From: Bacteriovoracaceae bacterium UBA7695 | Lineage (GTDB): Bacteria; Bdellovibrionota; Bacteriovoracia; Bacteriovoracales; Bacteriovoracaceae | Assembly (NCBI GenBank): GCA_002482685.1 | Contig: DLGL01000125.1 | Span: forward strand, 28,419 to 41,664 | DNA length: 13,246 nt | Direction: 5' to 3' | Part shown: in pieces, positions 1 through 6,562 of the stretch | Numbering within the stretch: position 1 is the first letter of the stretch | Layout: every line of letters begins with the position of its first letter | Notes under the pieces: generated by a model | What the model was told of the DNA's origin: nothing | The model's input: only the letters and a program-made list of their open reading frames with translations | Databases searched by the model: none | Made by a program: the position numbers and the translations under genes

Positions 1-242
1 TTGAAATCAATCTCCCAGATACCCTTAGCCTTTTGCTCGTAGAAAAGTACTTCCCCATTACTCTGAGAGGCTTCAAACCAACGGATATGACGGGCATATT
101 CCCGCATCAGGTAGGACCCAGGACTCCATGAAGGCAGATAGACCTGAAGGCTTGATTTTCCCTCGGGACGGGTAAATTTCAGCGTCACTTTAACGTAATG
201 CTGCTCTGGTCTGTCAATTTGAACAATATAGTTAACTTTCAT
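1..242 (-). CDS. M61-family aminopeptidase, N-terminal fragment (runs off the left edge)
   Basis: Reading down from the ATG at 242-240 gives 80 open codons with no stop before the window edge, so only the N-terminus is seen. Residues 36-53 read LPSWSPGSYLMREYARHI. This is the signature of the N-terminal beta-domain of M61 (glycyl aminopeptidase-like) peptidases, where the family shows a P-x-W-x-PGSY-x-x-R-[ED]-[FY]-[AS]-R-H pattern. Family members are usually about 550-600 residues, with a zinc-binding HExxH catalytic domain and a PDZ domain; both would lie outside this window. No signal peptide is visible at the N-terminus, so a cytoplasmic enzyme is likely. The start is supported by an AAGGAAA ribosome binding site about 6 bases upstream (minus strand). 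It is divergent from the gene at 323. The family assignment is fairly secure; catalytic competence cannot be judged. Confidence 0.8.
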   Translation of the reverse strand, partial: MKVNYIVQIDRPEQHYVKVTLKFTRPEGKSSLQVYLPSWSPGSYLMREYARHIRWFEASQSNGEVLFYEQKAKGIWEIDF

Positions 243-265
243 AGCGGATTTCCTTAGTTCTTAAC

Positions 266-294
266 AGAATAAGGCGCTGCTGGACTAAAGACAA
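266..294 (-). promoter_or_regulatory. candidate sigma70-type promoter for the M61 peptidase gene
   Basis: On the minus strand, TTGTCT (294-289) is separated by 17 bases from TATTCT (271-266). Each hexamer matches the consensus at 4 of 6 positions. The implied transcript would start near 259, giving a leader of about 17 bases that still contains the AAGGAAA binding site. The plus-strand gene at 323 must have its own promoter in the same 80 bp. A TTAACA at 261-266 is a possible -35 for it, but it lacks a good -10. The short imperfect inverted repeat TTCT-TAAC-AGAA (258-269) overlaps both and could be a regulator site; this is weak. Confidence 0.3.
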
Positions 295-322
295 TATTCA
301 AAAGTCTTGATAGGATCCAGTC

Positions 323-724
323 ATGGAAAAAACAATAGTGGCCTCAGACATAAAACTCTTCGTGTCAGACAGCGCAGTCAGACAAATTCAACTCATGCAG
401 GAAAACGATTACACACTGGAAGGACTCTCATTCCGGATTAAAATTGGCGGAAAAGGTTGCGGAGGTTTTACCTATGACACTGGTTTTTCTGAATTTCATG
501 CCGACGATCTTGTGATCGAAACCAGCTACCCCATTATTAATTACACTCTGAAAGTTCTCATTGACCCCTTCACCGCTTATTATACCCAGGACTCAACTCT
601 TGATTACCTTCTGGACCCGGCCAGCAACGAAGAAGGTTTTGTTGTAACTAATGCCGCCGATGGTGAGCACAAAGGGAAATTCTTTAAGGACGAATCAAAA
701 CTTCCACCTTGGGCGAAAGCATGA
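323..724 (+). CDS. HesB/IscA-like (A-type Fe-S carrier fold) protein lacking the C-terminal cysteines
   Basis: The 133-residue protein aligns by eye with the A-type iron-sulfur carrier fold (IscA/ErpA/HesB). Residues 36-56 hold the core strand and the first cysteine motif (GGKGCGGFTYDTGF, Cys46). They are followed by the LIDPFTAYY segment (79-87) that matches the family's 'vvD..S..yL.g' block, and by LDYLLDPASNEEGFVVTNAADG (from 93). In classical members the next residues are the C-x-C pair of a CGCGxSF tail. Here the tail reads HKGKFF, so two of the three cluster ligands are absent and Cys46 is the only cysteine in the protein. It extends about 12 residues beyond the usual end. The start ATG has an AGGA 8 bases upstream. 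The stop overlaps the next gene's ATG. The fold assignment is good, but a role in cluster transfer is doubtful; a structural or regulatory role is inferred only. Confidence 0.7.
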   Translation: MEKTIVASDIKLFVSDSAVRQIQLMQENDYTLEGLSFRIKIGGKGCGGFTYDTGFSEFHADDLVIETSYPIINYTLKVLIDPFTAYYTQDSTLDYLLDPASNEEGFVVTNAADGEHKGKFFKDESKLPPWAKA

Positions 725-1536
725 AAGATATCTCTCTGGACTACCGATACCTCAAAGCTTTCATGATCACTTCCCGCTATTTAAACTTCTCCAAAGCAGC
801 TCAGGAGCTCAACATCGCTCAGTCAGCGGTGAGCCGCCAGATTAAGCTCCTGGAAGAATCAGTCGGCCAGCAGCTCATTATCCGTTCATCCAAAAAAGTT
901 CTTCTCACAGAAAAAGGTCAGGCCCTGCTTACGGAACTTGGATTCTTTGAAGAAAAACTTCAGGCCATTTTTTTTGGCCATATGAATAAGACAGTTAAAG
1001 TAGGCATTCTTCATGGCCTTCTTGAGACATGGTTCAATGATGTGATGGTGGATTTTGCGAAGACCAGCCTCCATCAACTGAATGTCGAAGTAAATAGTCT
1101 TGAGAATCTCAAAGAAAAACTTCATAACGGTAAATACGATATCATCTTTACCACTGAGAATATTCAGAGTGAAATTGTGACTTCTCTGAAACTTTTTGAC
1201 GAGAAAATGGTTTTGGTAAGTAAAAATGAGATCAATCTCAAAGAGGCCTATGATCATCCCTGGATTGTATACTCTGAGCAGGATCACTTGTTTCAGCTAT
1301 ATAAAAAACGCTCTCAAAAAATTATCGTCGTTAATTCCATTACTACCATTCAGAAGCTGGTTAAAAAAGGTGTGGGGATCGCCATCGTTCCCGATCATAC
1401 CCTGGATAAAGACAATCATCTTAAGACCTACGAACTTAAGGGTCTTGCCAAGCAGCACATCCATCTTTCAAGCCTGAACTTCAAGGCAATGCCAGAGCAC
1501 TTAAAAAATTTAGTGGATATGATTAAGAAAAAATAA
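721..1536 (+). CDS. LysR-type transcriptional regulator
   Basis: This is a cytoplasmic DNA-binding regulator of 271 residues. Residues 7-63 form the winged helix-turn-helix: a 'YLKAFMITSRYLNFSKAAQ' helix start, then AQSAVSRQIKLLEE as the recognition helix and LLTEKGQALL as the wing, the usual LysR layout. From about residue 92 (VKVGILHG) to the end is the periplasmic-binding-protein-like effector domain, including a GVGIAIVPDH loop typical of the second subdomain. I chose the ATG at 721 because it forms an ATGA overlap with the preceding stop and begins just ahead of the usual LysR N-terminus. A TTG at 709 would add four residues but has no better ribosome binding site. Co-translation with the A-type carrier-like gene suggests that the two work together or answer the same signal. 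The inducer and targets cannot be read from the sequence; the divergent M61 gene is one candidate. Confidence 0.9.
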   Translation: MKDISLDYRYLKAFMITSRYLNFSKAAQELNIAQSAVSRQIKLLEESVGQQLIIRSSKKVLLTEKGQALLTELGFFEEKLQAIFFGHMNKTVKVGILHGLLETWFNDVMVDFAKTSLHQLNVEVNSLENLKEKLHNGKYDIIFTTENIQSEIVTSLKLFDEKMVLVSKNEINLKEAYDHPWIVYSEQDHLFQLYKKRSQKIIVVNSITTIQKLVKKGVGIAIVPDHTLDKDNHLKTYELKGLAKQHIHLSSLNFKAMPEHLKNLVDMIKKK

Positions 1537-1554
1537 AGTCAGCTTAGAACTGAC
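1527..1554 (-). terminator. terminator hairpin between convergent genes
   Basis: On the minus strand, GTCAGTT-CTA-AGCTGAC (1554-1538) can form a 7-bp stem with one T-G wobble. It is followed directly by TTTATTTTTTC, an intrinsic terminator for the lipoprotein gene whose stop codon lies in the hairpin. Read on the plus strand, the same inverted repeat has a 5-bp stem and a run of five T six bases later (1561-1565), a weaker terminator for the LysR gene. The coding ends are only 7 bp apart, so the element is shared. The stem is short and no folding energy was calculated. Confidence 0.5.
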
Positions 1555-3394
1555 AGGAAATTTTTCCTGAAAGGATTTTTCCATCTTCACATACTGTCAC
1601 ATGCGTAACATCGCCTGATGCCAGCCCGTTCATCGGATAGAGCTTCTCTAAAACTTGTCCCTCTTTAAATCCCGTTTTGGACTTGTAAGGCCATCTCACT
1701 TTTACCCCAACAACTTCCACCCCGGCATCCACGCCAAAGTGAACACCTTCTTCATTCTGAGAACTAAGTCCACCTTGAGAGTACTCAACCCACCGCCGCT
1801 GAACAATTTTTTGTTTATCTTTCTGGGTATACAACATCACCATCGCACCAAGACCATGAGTGTTTGATTTAATTCCTCTTAAATGAACATTGATTGATTT
1901 GCGGCCAGCAACCTTCGTCTGATTTTCAAAAACATACAGTCGCGCTGTAATATCCGAACGACGGATATTGTTTTGTGAGGTGATGAGGTCCGGGTAGCCA
2001 TCGTGATTAAGATCCATGGTGATAGTTCCAGTGGGATTAACCATGTCGATTCCCAGCTGACCACTGACATTTGTGAAGGCGTGAGTCTCATCTTGTTCAA
2101 ATAAAACAAGTCTTGAGTATGGAGGAAAGCCAGAGTTATCCACCACAAGATCCACATGCCCATCCAGATTATAGTCCGTCCAGATCGCTCTTTTATCACC
2201 CTGGTTCCAGGATTCTGAAGTCGCATCACTTAAATATTCAGTCCGAATAAAGTAAGGAGGGTAAGTCTCTTTAGAACCGGTAAGGATGCTCGACTTATCT
2301 ACCGAATCGTTATCATAGGCATGAGACAGGGAGCCCAGAAAAATGTCCATCAACCCGTCAGTATTGTAGTCAGCGCAGGCACTGAAAAAATTTCTTCCAC
2401 CACCAGTAGGTATGAGACTTCCATCGGGGTCAGAACCGTAATTTGTAACTGCCCCCAAATCTTCAAATTTTCTCTCACCAGATCTTTGATCACTGAGATT
2501 CATCCAAAGCTTATTTTTGTGACCTGAAGATGAAGCCGTCAAAATATCCGGGTAACCATTCTGATCAACATCACAAGTAGATGAGCCATAAGTGGGCCTG
2601 GCATTCGGAGGATATATTTGATCAGGTGCCATTTTGCTTTCATCTTTTAAAAGCAAAGGTGCCTCTACAAACTTTCCTTTGTTATTTCGCAGTAGCCGGT
2701 CAGAAACCGGGTAATAGCTACCTTTACGGTTTTCATACCAATTTCCGACGAAGAGATCTATCCAGCCATCGAGGTCATAATCCAGAAGAGTGAGAGAGCT
2801 GGTCGGCTCTGCAGGAAGTTTAATCGCATCCGGAGATTCATGAAAACTCAGCAGACCATTTTTTATTGAACCCAAATAAAGTTTAACGGGGATCTGACTC
2901 ACTTCACTTCTTTGATTAAGTACTCCGGCCAAAAGATCAACGACCTTATCTTTATTAATATCGTAGAACAATAAAAAAGAAGCCTTAAAATCCGCAGGTA
3001 GCGGATCATGTTTCCAGGCCGAAAACTTACGTGATTTTGGATCAAAAATAAAAAATTTTGGTCTTGAATAGTAGGTCGGAAGTAAAACAAGATCAGTTTT
3101 CCCATCTAAATTCAGATCAACGGCATTTAAGTTCACCGCAAAAAGATTTGAGAGGCCATAGTCTTCGGTTCTATCTTTAAAAACTCCACCCTCTTTAACA
3201 GTTGGGCCGTAGTTAACAGACTGAACTTTTTTAGAAAGAGAATCAAGTTCTTCAGAAAGTTTAATCTCATCCTCATCAGTTTTCTTTTGAGAGGAGGAAC
3301 ATCCTGAAGTAAAAAAAAGAAGCCCCCCCAAAAGGGGGGGCAGAATTTTAAAAATCAATGATGTCAAAGCCAAACCCGTCTCTTTCCGCAACAT
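1544..3394 (-). CDS. FG-GAP/VCBS-repeat lipoprotein with ASPIC/UnbV domain (CRTAC-like)
   Basis: The 616-residue protein is predicted to be exported and lipidated. A basic start, a hydrophobic stretch (about 17-29) and TSG-Cys32 make a lipobox-like site. Then comes a charged Ser/Lys/Glu linker. Seven calcium-loop repeats of the D-x-[DN]-x-[DN]-G-x-x-D type follow, starting near residues 93, 145, 205, 275, 342, 407 and 461; they are expected to form a beta-propeller. The repeat at 145 (DINKDKVVD) has K in place of G. Residues 500-568 match the ASPIC/UnbV domain (LRG..SNTHGLGAMV...QGGLSSQ...VHFGV...VKVRWP). Family members are secreted or surface proteins of poorly known function, often linked to adhesion or matrix binding. 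The ATG at 3394 overlaps the dehydrogenase gene by 47 bp and has no good ribosome binding site. A TTG at codon 8, 6 bases after GGAAAGAG, is an alternative start. A terminator hairpin lies in the signal-peptide codons. Confidence 0.85.
   Translation of the reverse strand: MLRKETGLALTSLIFKILPPLLGGLLFFTSGCSSSQKKTDEDEIKLSEELDSLSKKVQSVNYGPTVKEGGVFKDRTEDYGLSNLFAVNLNAVDLNLDGKTDLVLLPTYYSRPKFFIFDPKSRKFSAWKHDPLPADFKASFLLFYDINKDKVVDLLAGVLNQRSEVSQIPVKLYLGSIKNGLLSFHESPDAIKLPAEPTSSLTLLDYDLDGWIDLFVGNWYENRKGSYYPVSDRLLRNNKGKFVEAPLLLKDESKMAPDQIYPPNARPTYGSSTCDVDQNGYPDILTASSSGHKNKLWMNLSDQRSGERKFEDLGAVTNYGSDPDGSLIPTGGGRNFFSACADYNTDGLMDIFLGSLSHAYDNDSVDKSSILTGSKETYPPYFIRTEYLSDATSESWNQGDKRAIWTDYNLDGHVDLVVDNSGFPPYSRLVLFEQDETHAFTNVSGQLGIDMVNPTGTITMDLNHDGYPDLITSQNNIRRSDITARLYVFENQTKVAGRKSINVHLRGIKSNTHGLGAMVMLYTQKDKQKIVQRRWVEYSQGGLSSQNEEGVHFGVDAGVEVVGVKVRWPYKSKTGFKEGQVLEKLYPMNGLASGDVTHVTVCEDGKILSGKISCQF
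3311..3341 (-). terminator. strong intrinsic terminator for the acyl-CoA dehydrogenase gene, inside the lipoprotein signal-peptide codons
   Basis: On the minus strand the sequence is G-C7-TTTT-G7-C (3341-3322), a perfect 8-bp all-GC stem with a four-base loop. It is followed by TTC and then eight T (3318-3311). The stem begins 6 bases after the dehydrogenase stop (TAA at 3350-3348). This is a near-ideal rho-independent terminator for that gene. It also encodes the ILPPLLGGLLFF segment of the downstream lipoprotein, whose start at 3394 lies upstream of it. Function as a terminator is inferred from structure. Confidence 0.8.
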
Positions 3395-5117
3395 GTTTCG
3401 AGATTTTAGGAATGAGTTTATCGTAACTTGAATTGAGGCGTTTGTAGTTACGTGTGAAGTTCTGACGGCTGTCTCGGCAGATGAGCTCAGTCATAAGAGT
3501 TACGTATTCTTTGTCTTTTTCAGAAACGTCCGCGCGGTTTAAAATCGCAGTTGTACGAGAAAGCACACAGAGCTGAACATAAAGCTCAATCGACATGTTG
3601 GCTATTCTCATCTGTGGAAGTTCATTTCCAATAATGTTTTTACCATATTTCATGATGGTGTTTTCTACTGCTATTGAGAAGTGACTTAAAGCACTTACAA
3701 AATGGTTGCCGTGAACTTCAAGCGTTGGATGAACCTTACTTAAAGTTTTGGTGCCTACATATTTAGAAATTCTTTTTTTAGCGAAATCAGTAAGAACACC
3801 CACTGATTTAATCGGATCCTGCATCGCTTTGGAAATATCAGCAATTTTTCCTAATTCTTTTAAATCATCAGACGGACCTTTTATACCTGCCAGGGCAGTA
3901 AAGATACGAAGGATTTCATTTGTTCCCTCGAAGATCAGGTTAATACGGCAGTCGCGCATGATTCGCTCATAAGGGTACTCACGCATATAAGCGTTACCAG
4001 CACCAATCTGAGTGGCCATATCGATAGAGGCCCAAAGTTTTTCAGAACAATAGATCTTACAGATGGCTGACTCATGAGAATATTCATTCATTCCCTGAGT
4101 GATTTTTCCAGTCGTCATGTAGACAATAGATTCAGAAGCGTAAATATTGGCAGCTATCGCTGTGAGTTTTTCCTGAATCAGACCAAAATTAGCAATATAG
4201 TCACCAAACTGCTTACGAGTTTTCGCCTGAGCAGTGGCCAGTTTTAAAATCGCTTTCATCCCACCTACTGAGCCTGACCCTAAGGAAAGTCTTCCGGTAT
4301 TTAAAACGTTCATAGCAATTTTGAAACCCTGGCCAGCTTCGCCGATGATGTTTGAAGCAGGAACAACTACTTTGTCAAAATAGACAGCGCGTGTTTCCGA
4401 AGCACGGATCCCCATTTTGTCTTCTTTTTCACCGAAAGAGACACCCTCGCGCTCTTTTTCAACGATAAAACATGTGATCTTTTCAACTTTTTTTCCGTCT
4501 ATCTCATGATCTGTTTTCGCAAAAACAGAATAGAAACCGGCCATGCCAGCATTCGTAATCCAAAGCTTCTGTCCTGTAATGGTGTAAGTGCCGTCTTCGT
4601 TTTTGATGGCCTTGGTTTTAATTGAGTAAGCGTCCGATCCTGACCCCGGCTCAGTTAAACAAAAAGAGGCCCAGCACTCTCCAGAGGCCAGGAGTGGTAG
4701 CCATTTTTTCTTCTGCTCTTCATTGCCTTCATTAATGAGGGCCTTGTAGCCAATAGACTGGTGAGCACCCAATGTAGTGGCAATCGAGCCATCAATCCCT
4801 GCAATTTCAGAAAAGACCCGGGCGTAAAGAGTTGTATCCAGACCAAGCCCACCCATATCTTCTGGAACACCTAGCCCACAAAGACCTAGTGCCGCCAGAC
4901 CGTCCAGAACTTCTTTGGGGATCTTGGCATCCCGGTCAAACTTAGCGGAATCAATATTTGCCTGAGCATACTTGTCAACTGCATCGATCATAGCTTTGGC
5001 CATTTCAACCTGGCCCTCGCTCAGGTGAGGAAAGGGAAAAGCCTCATCTTCCATAACTTCGCCATAGAACATGTGTTTAACCAATGAAGGAATCTCTCTG
5101 CCAGAATCTTGCGCCAT
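3348..5117 (-). CDS. acyl-CoA dehydrogenase, very-long-chain (VLCAD/ACAD9-like) type
   Basis: This 589-residue flavoenzyme is predicted to catalyse the first, FAD-linked dehydrogenation of beta-oxidation in the cytoplasm. It contains the N-terminal helical domain with GLGVPEDMGGLGLD (81-94), the acyl-CoA dehydrogenase signature CLTEPGSGSDA (153-163), the FAD-contacting WITNAG (186-191), and the second family motif around TRKQFG (300-305). In IFEGTNEILRIF, Glu397 corresponds to the VLCAD catalytic base in FEGTN. About 180 residues follow the core, matching the extra C-terminal helical domain of VLCAD/ACAD9-type enzymes rather than the roughly 380-residue short- and medium-chain enzymes. The start has AGAGG 6 bases upstream. 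Electrons would go to an ETF not encoded here. The gene leads the minus-strand pair and ends in a strong hairpin. Chain-length preference is inferred from architecture only. Confidence 0.92.
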   Translation of the reverse strand: MAQDSGREIPSLVKHMFYGEVMEDEAFPFPHLSEGQVEMAKAMIDAVDKYAQANIDSAKFDRDAKIPKEVLDGLAALGLCGLGVPEDMGGLGLDTTLYARVFSEIAGIDGSIATTLGAHQSIGYKALINEGNEEQKKKWLPLLASGECWASFCLTEPGSGSDAYSIKTKAIKNEDGTYTITGQKLWITNAGMAGFYSVFAKTDHEIDGKKVEKITCFIVEKEREGVSFGEKEDKMGIRASETRAVYFDKVVVPASNIIGEAGQGFKIAMNVLNTGRLSLGSGSVGGMKAILKLATAQAKTRKQFGDYIANFGLIQEKLTAIAANIYASESIVYMTTGKITQGMNEYSHESAICKIYCSEKLWASIDMATQIGAGNAYMREYPYERIMRDCRINLIFEGTNEILRIFTALAGIKGPSDDLKELGKIADISKAMQDPIKSVGVLTDFAKKRISKYVGTKTLSKVHPTLEVHGNHFVSALSHFSIAVENTIMKYGKNIIGNELPQMRIANMSIELYVQLCVLSRTTAILNRADVSEKDKEYVTLMTELICRDSRQNFTRNYKRLNSSYDKLIPKISKHVAERDGFGFDIIDF

Positions 5118-5152
5118 ATGAGCCTCTTGTAAGGTGAAAAATAATCTTTCCT

Positions 5153-5182
5153 ATTATAAAGCTCGGAAGAAATCAAAGTACA
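5153..5182 (-). promoter_or_regulatory. candidate promoter for the acyl-CoA dehydrogenase gene
   Basis: On the minus strand a perfect TATAAT -10 hexamer lies at 5158-5153. The best -35, TGTACT (5182-5177, 18-bp spacer), matches at only 3 of 6 positions. Transcription would begin near 5146, leaving a leader of about 28 bases containing the AGAGG binding site before the ATG at 5117. The weak -35 could mean an activator is needed, which is inference. Confidence 0.5.
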
Positions 5183-5263
5183 GAAAAAGTGATTAAGGAT
5201 TTCTTGAGCAATTCGCCTAATTATCCGACCATTTAACTCCTGCTTATTTCCCTCCAAGTCTAC

Positions 5264-5293
5264 TTGCACATCACATTAATTTTGATTGATAAT
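5264..5293 (+). promoter_or_regulatory. candidate sigma70-type promoter of the type II secretion operon
   Basis: TTGCAC (5264-5269) and GATAAT (5288-5293) are separated by 18 bases. They match the consensus at 4 and 5 of 6 positions. A start about 7 bases after the -10 falls at or next to the A of the gspC ATG at 5300. No Shine-Dalgarno sequence precedes that ATG, so the first gene may be translated from a leaderless or almost leaderless message. The rest of the 182-bp divergent spacer shows only the opposing dehydrogenase promoter. Confidence 0.45.
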
Positions 5294-5299
5294 AAATTG

Positions 5300-6553
5300 A
5301 TGATAAATAAATTCAAAGACTTCCTCAAAAAGAAGCTGAACCGCAAAGCTTCACGTGACTCTTCTGATCAAGATGAAATCTTGAGTGATGAAGCATTTGA
5401 AAATGACGATCAAACCAATCCAGGATTTAAAGTAGCTGACTCTGAAGAAGTTGATGGCCCCTATTCTGGTAAGCTGACCCTGAAAGAAAAACTAGCGGCT
5501 TCGGTCTCTTCTCTCACAGGGAAAATTTCGACTAAGAGTCTTAACAAATTAAAAAATGTTTCTCTGCCAAAACTTCCTTCAAAAGGAGATGGCAGCCCCC
5601 TACTTTCTCCCTCACTGACCCGCTCAATCGAAAAATTTCTTTCACGCTCCTCCCGGGAGCCGATTCACCAGATATGCCTGGTGCTTTTAGTTTGCACGAT
5701 TACTTACTCTCTCGGTAAGGTGACTGCTATTGTAATGAGAGGAACACCCACTCTCGATTCAGCGAAAGATTTTACCGTTTCCATATCTCTTGATCATCAA
5801 TTTGATCCTTCTTCTCTTAACCAGGTTAAAAGCATAAATATCTTCCGAACAGACGGATCTTCTGGTGGACCGAAGAAAAATAATGTCGCAGACAAAAAAT
5901 GTGATGAAGCTGAAAGAGAGAGTCAGCTTCCTATAAAACTGATCAACACAATTGTGCTCCAGGATGTTGTTAAGTCTCTGGCTTCGGTTCAGATCAGGGG
6001 AGACCGGGATCTTCAGGAACTAAGAGTTGGAGATCAAATCTCAAACATTGCTCAAATTTTTAAAATCTCCCGACTTGAAATTCTGGTTAAAAATCTAGAG
6101 TCTGGCATGTGCGAATCCATTATTTCTGAAACGAAAACTAAAGAGCGCAACTCTCCCATCTCGGTTCTCTCACCAAGCGCCAGTAAAGAATTTAAACGAA
6201 ATAAAAAGATGTCGGGAATTGATAACATCGGCAACAAGTTCATCATCTCTAAGACTCTTCTGGATGATAAACTAAAAAATCTCGCTAATATCCTCACCCA
6301 GGCACGGGCAGTAAAAATTCAGAACCCGGATGGAAGCTTGTCATTTAAAATGACTGAGCTTGACCCGGAAGGCATTTTCCCATTTCTTGGAATTCAGGAC
6401 GGGGACATTATCACTAACATTAACGGCAAACCCATCTATGACATGAATGAAGTCATGCTCCTATTTGGAAGAATTAAAAATTTAGATGCTCTCTCTCTTG
6501 GATTAAAACGGGATGGTTCTGAAACCAACCAAGATTATTCCATCAAGAAATAA
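5300..6553 (+). CDS. gspC: type II secretion system inner-membrane protein GspC, with long cytoplasmic extension and PDZ domain
   Basis: The predicted 417-residue protein links the inner-membrane platform to the secretin. Residues 1-121 are charged and Ser/Lys-rich, with no signal peptide. Residues about 122-146 (IHQICLVLLVCTITYSLGKVTAIVM) are the single membrane anchor. After a linker, residues about 211-263 (LPIKLINTIVLQDVVKSLASVQIRG...LRVGDQI) match the GspC homology region that binds the secretin N0 domain. Residues about 350-417 form a PDZ-like domain (GIQDGDIITNINGKPI). Usual GspC proteins are about 270-310 residues with a short cytoplasmic tail, so the roughly 120-residue N-terminal extension is unusual. 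The ATG at 5300 is preferred over an upstream TTG at 5264 because the TTG lies in the predicted -35 hexamer; neither has a ribosome binding site. It is the first gene of the gsp operon. The identification rests on architecture and position next to gspD. Confidence 0.85.
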   Translation: MINKFKDFLKKKLNRKASRDSSDQDEILSDEAFENDDQTNPGFKVADSEEVDGPYSGKLTLKEKLAASVSSLTGKISTKSLNKLKNVSLPKLPSKGDGSPLLSPSLTRSIEKFLSRSSREPIHQICLVLLVCTITYSLGKVTAIVMRGTPTLDSAKDFTVSISLDHQFDPSSLNQVKSINIFRTDGSSGGPKKNNVADKKCDEAERESQLPIKLINTIVLQDVVKSLASVQIRGDRDLQELRVGDQISNIAQIFKISRLEILVKNLESGMCESIISETKTKERNSPISVLSPSASKEFKRNKKMSGIDNIGNKFIISKTLLDDKLKNLANILTQARAVKIQNPDGSLSFKMTELDPEGIFPFLGIQDGDIITNINGKPIYDMNEVMLLFGRIKNLDALSLGLKRDGSETNQDYSIKK

Positions 6554-6562
6554 GGAACGGTT

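Noticed and set aside
886..1287. 133-codon minus-strand open frame opposite the LysR gene
   Set aside because: It lies wholly within a clear LysR gene, resembles no family and has a composition typical of an antisense shadow.
1879..2229. 116-codon minus-strand frame within the lipoprotein gene
   Set aside because: It is an alternative frame of the FG-GAP repeats; the repeat pattern is in the main frame.
5264..5299. TTG at 5264 as the gspC start
   Set aside because: It would add 12 residues, but it sits in the predicted -35 hexamer and has no ribosome binding site. The ATG at 5300 is simpler, though not proven.
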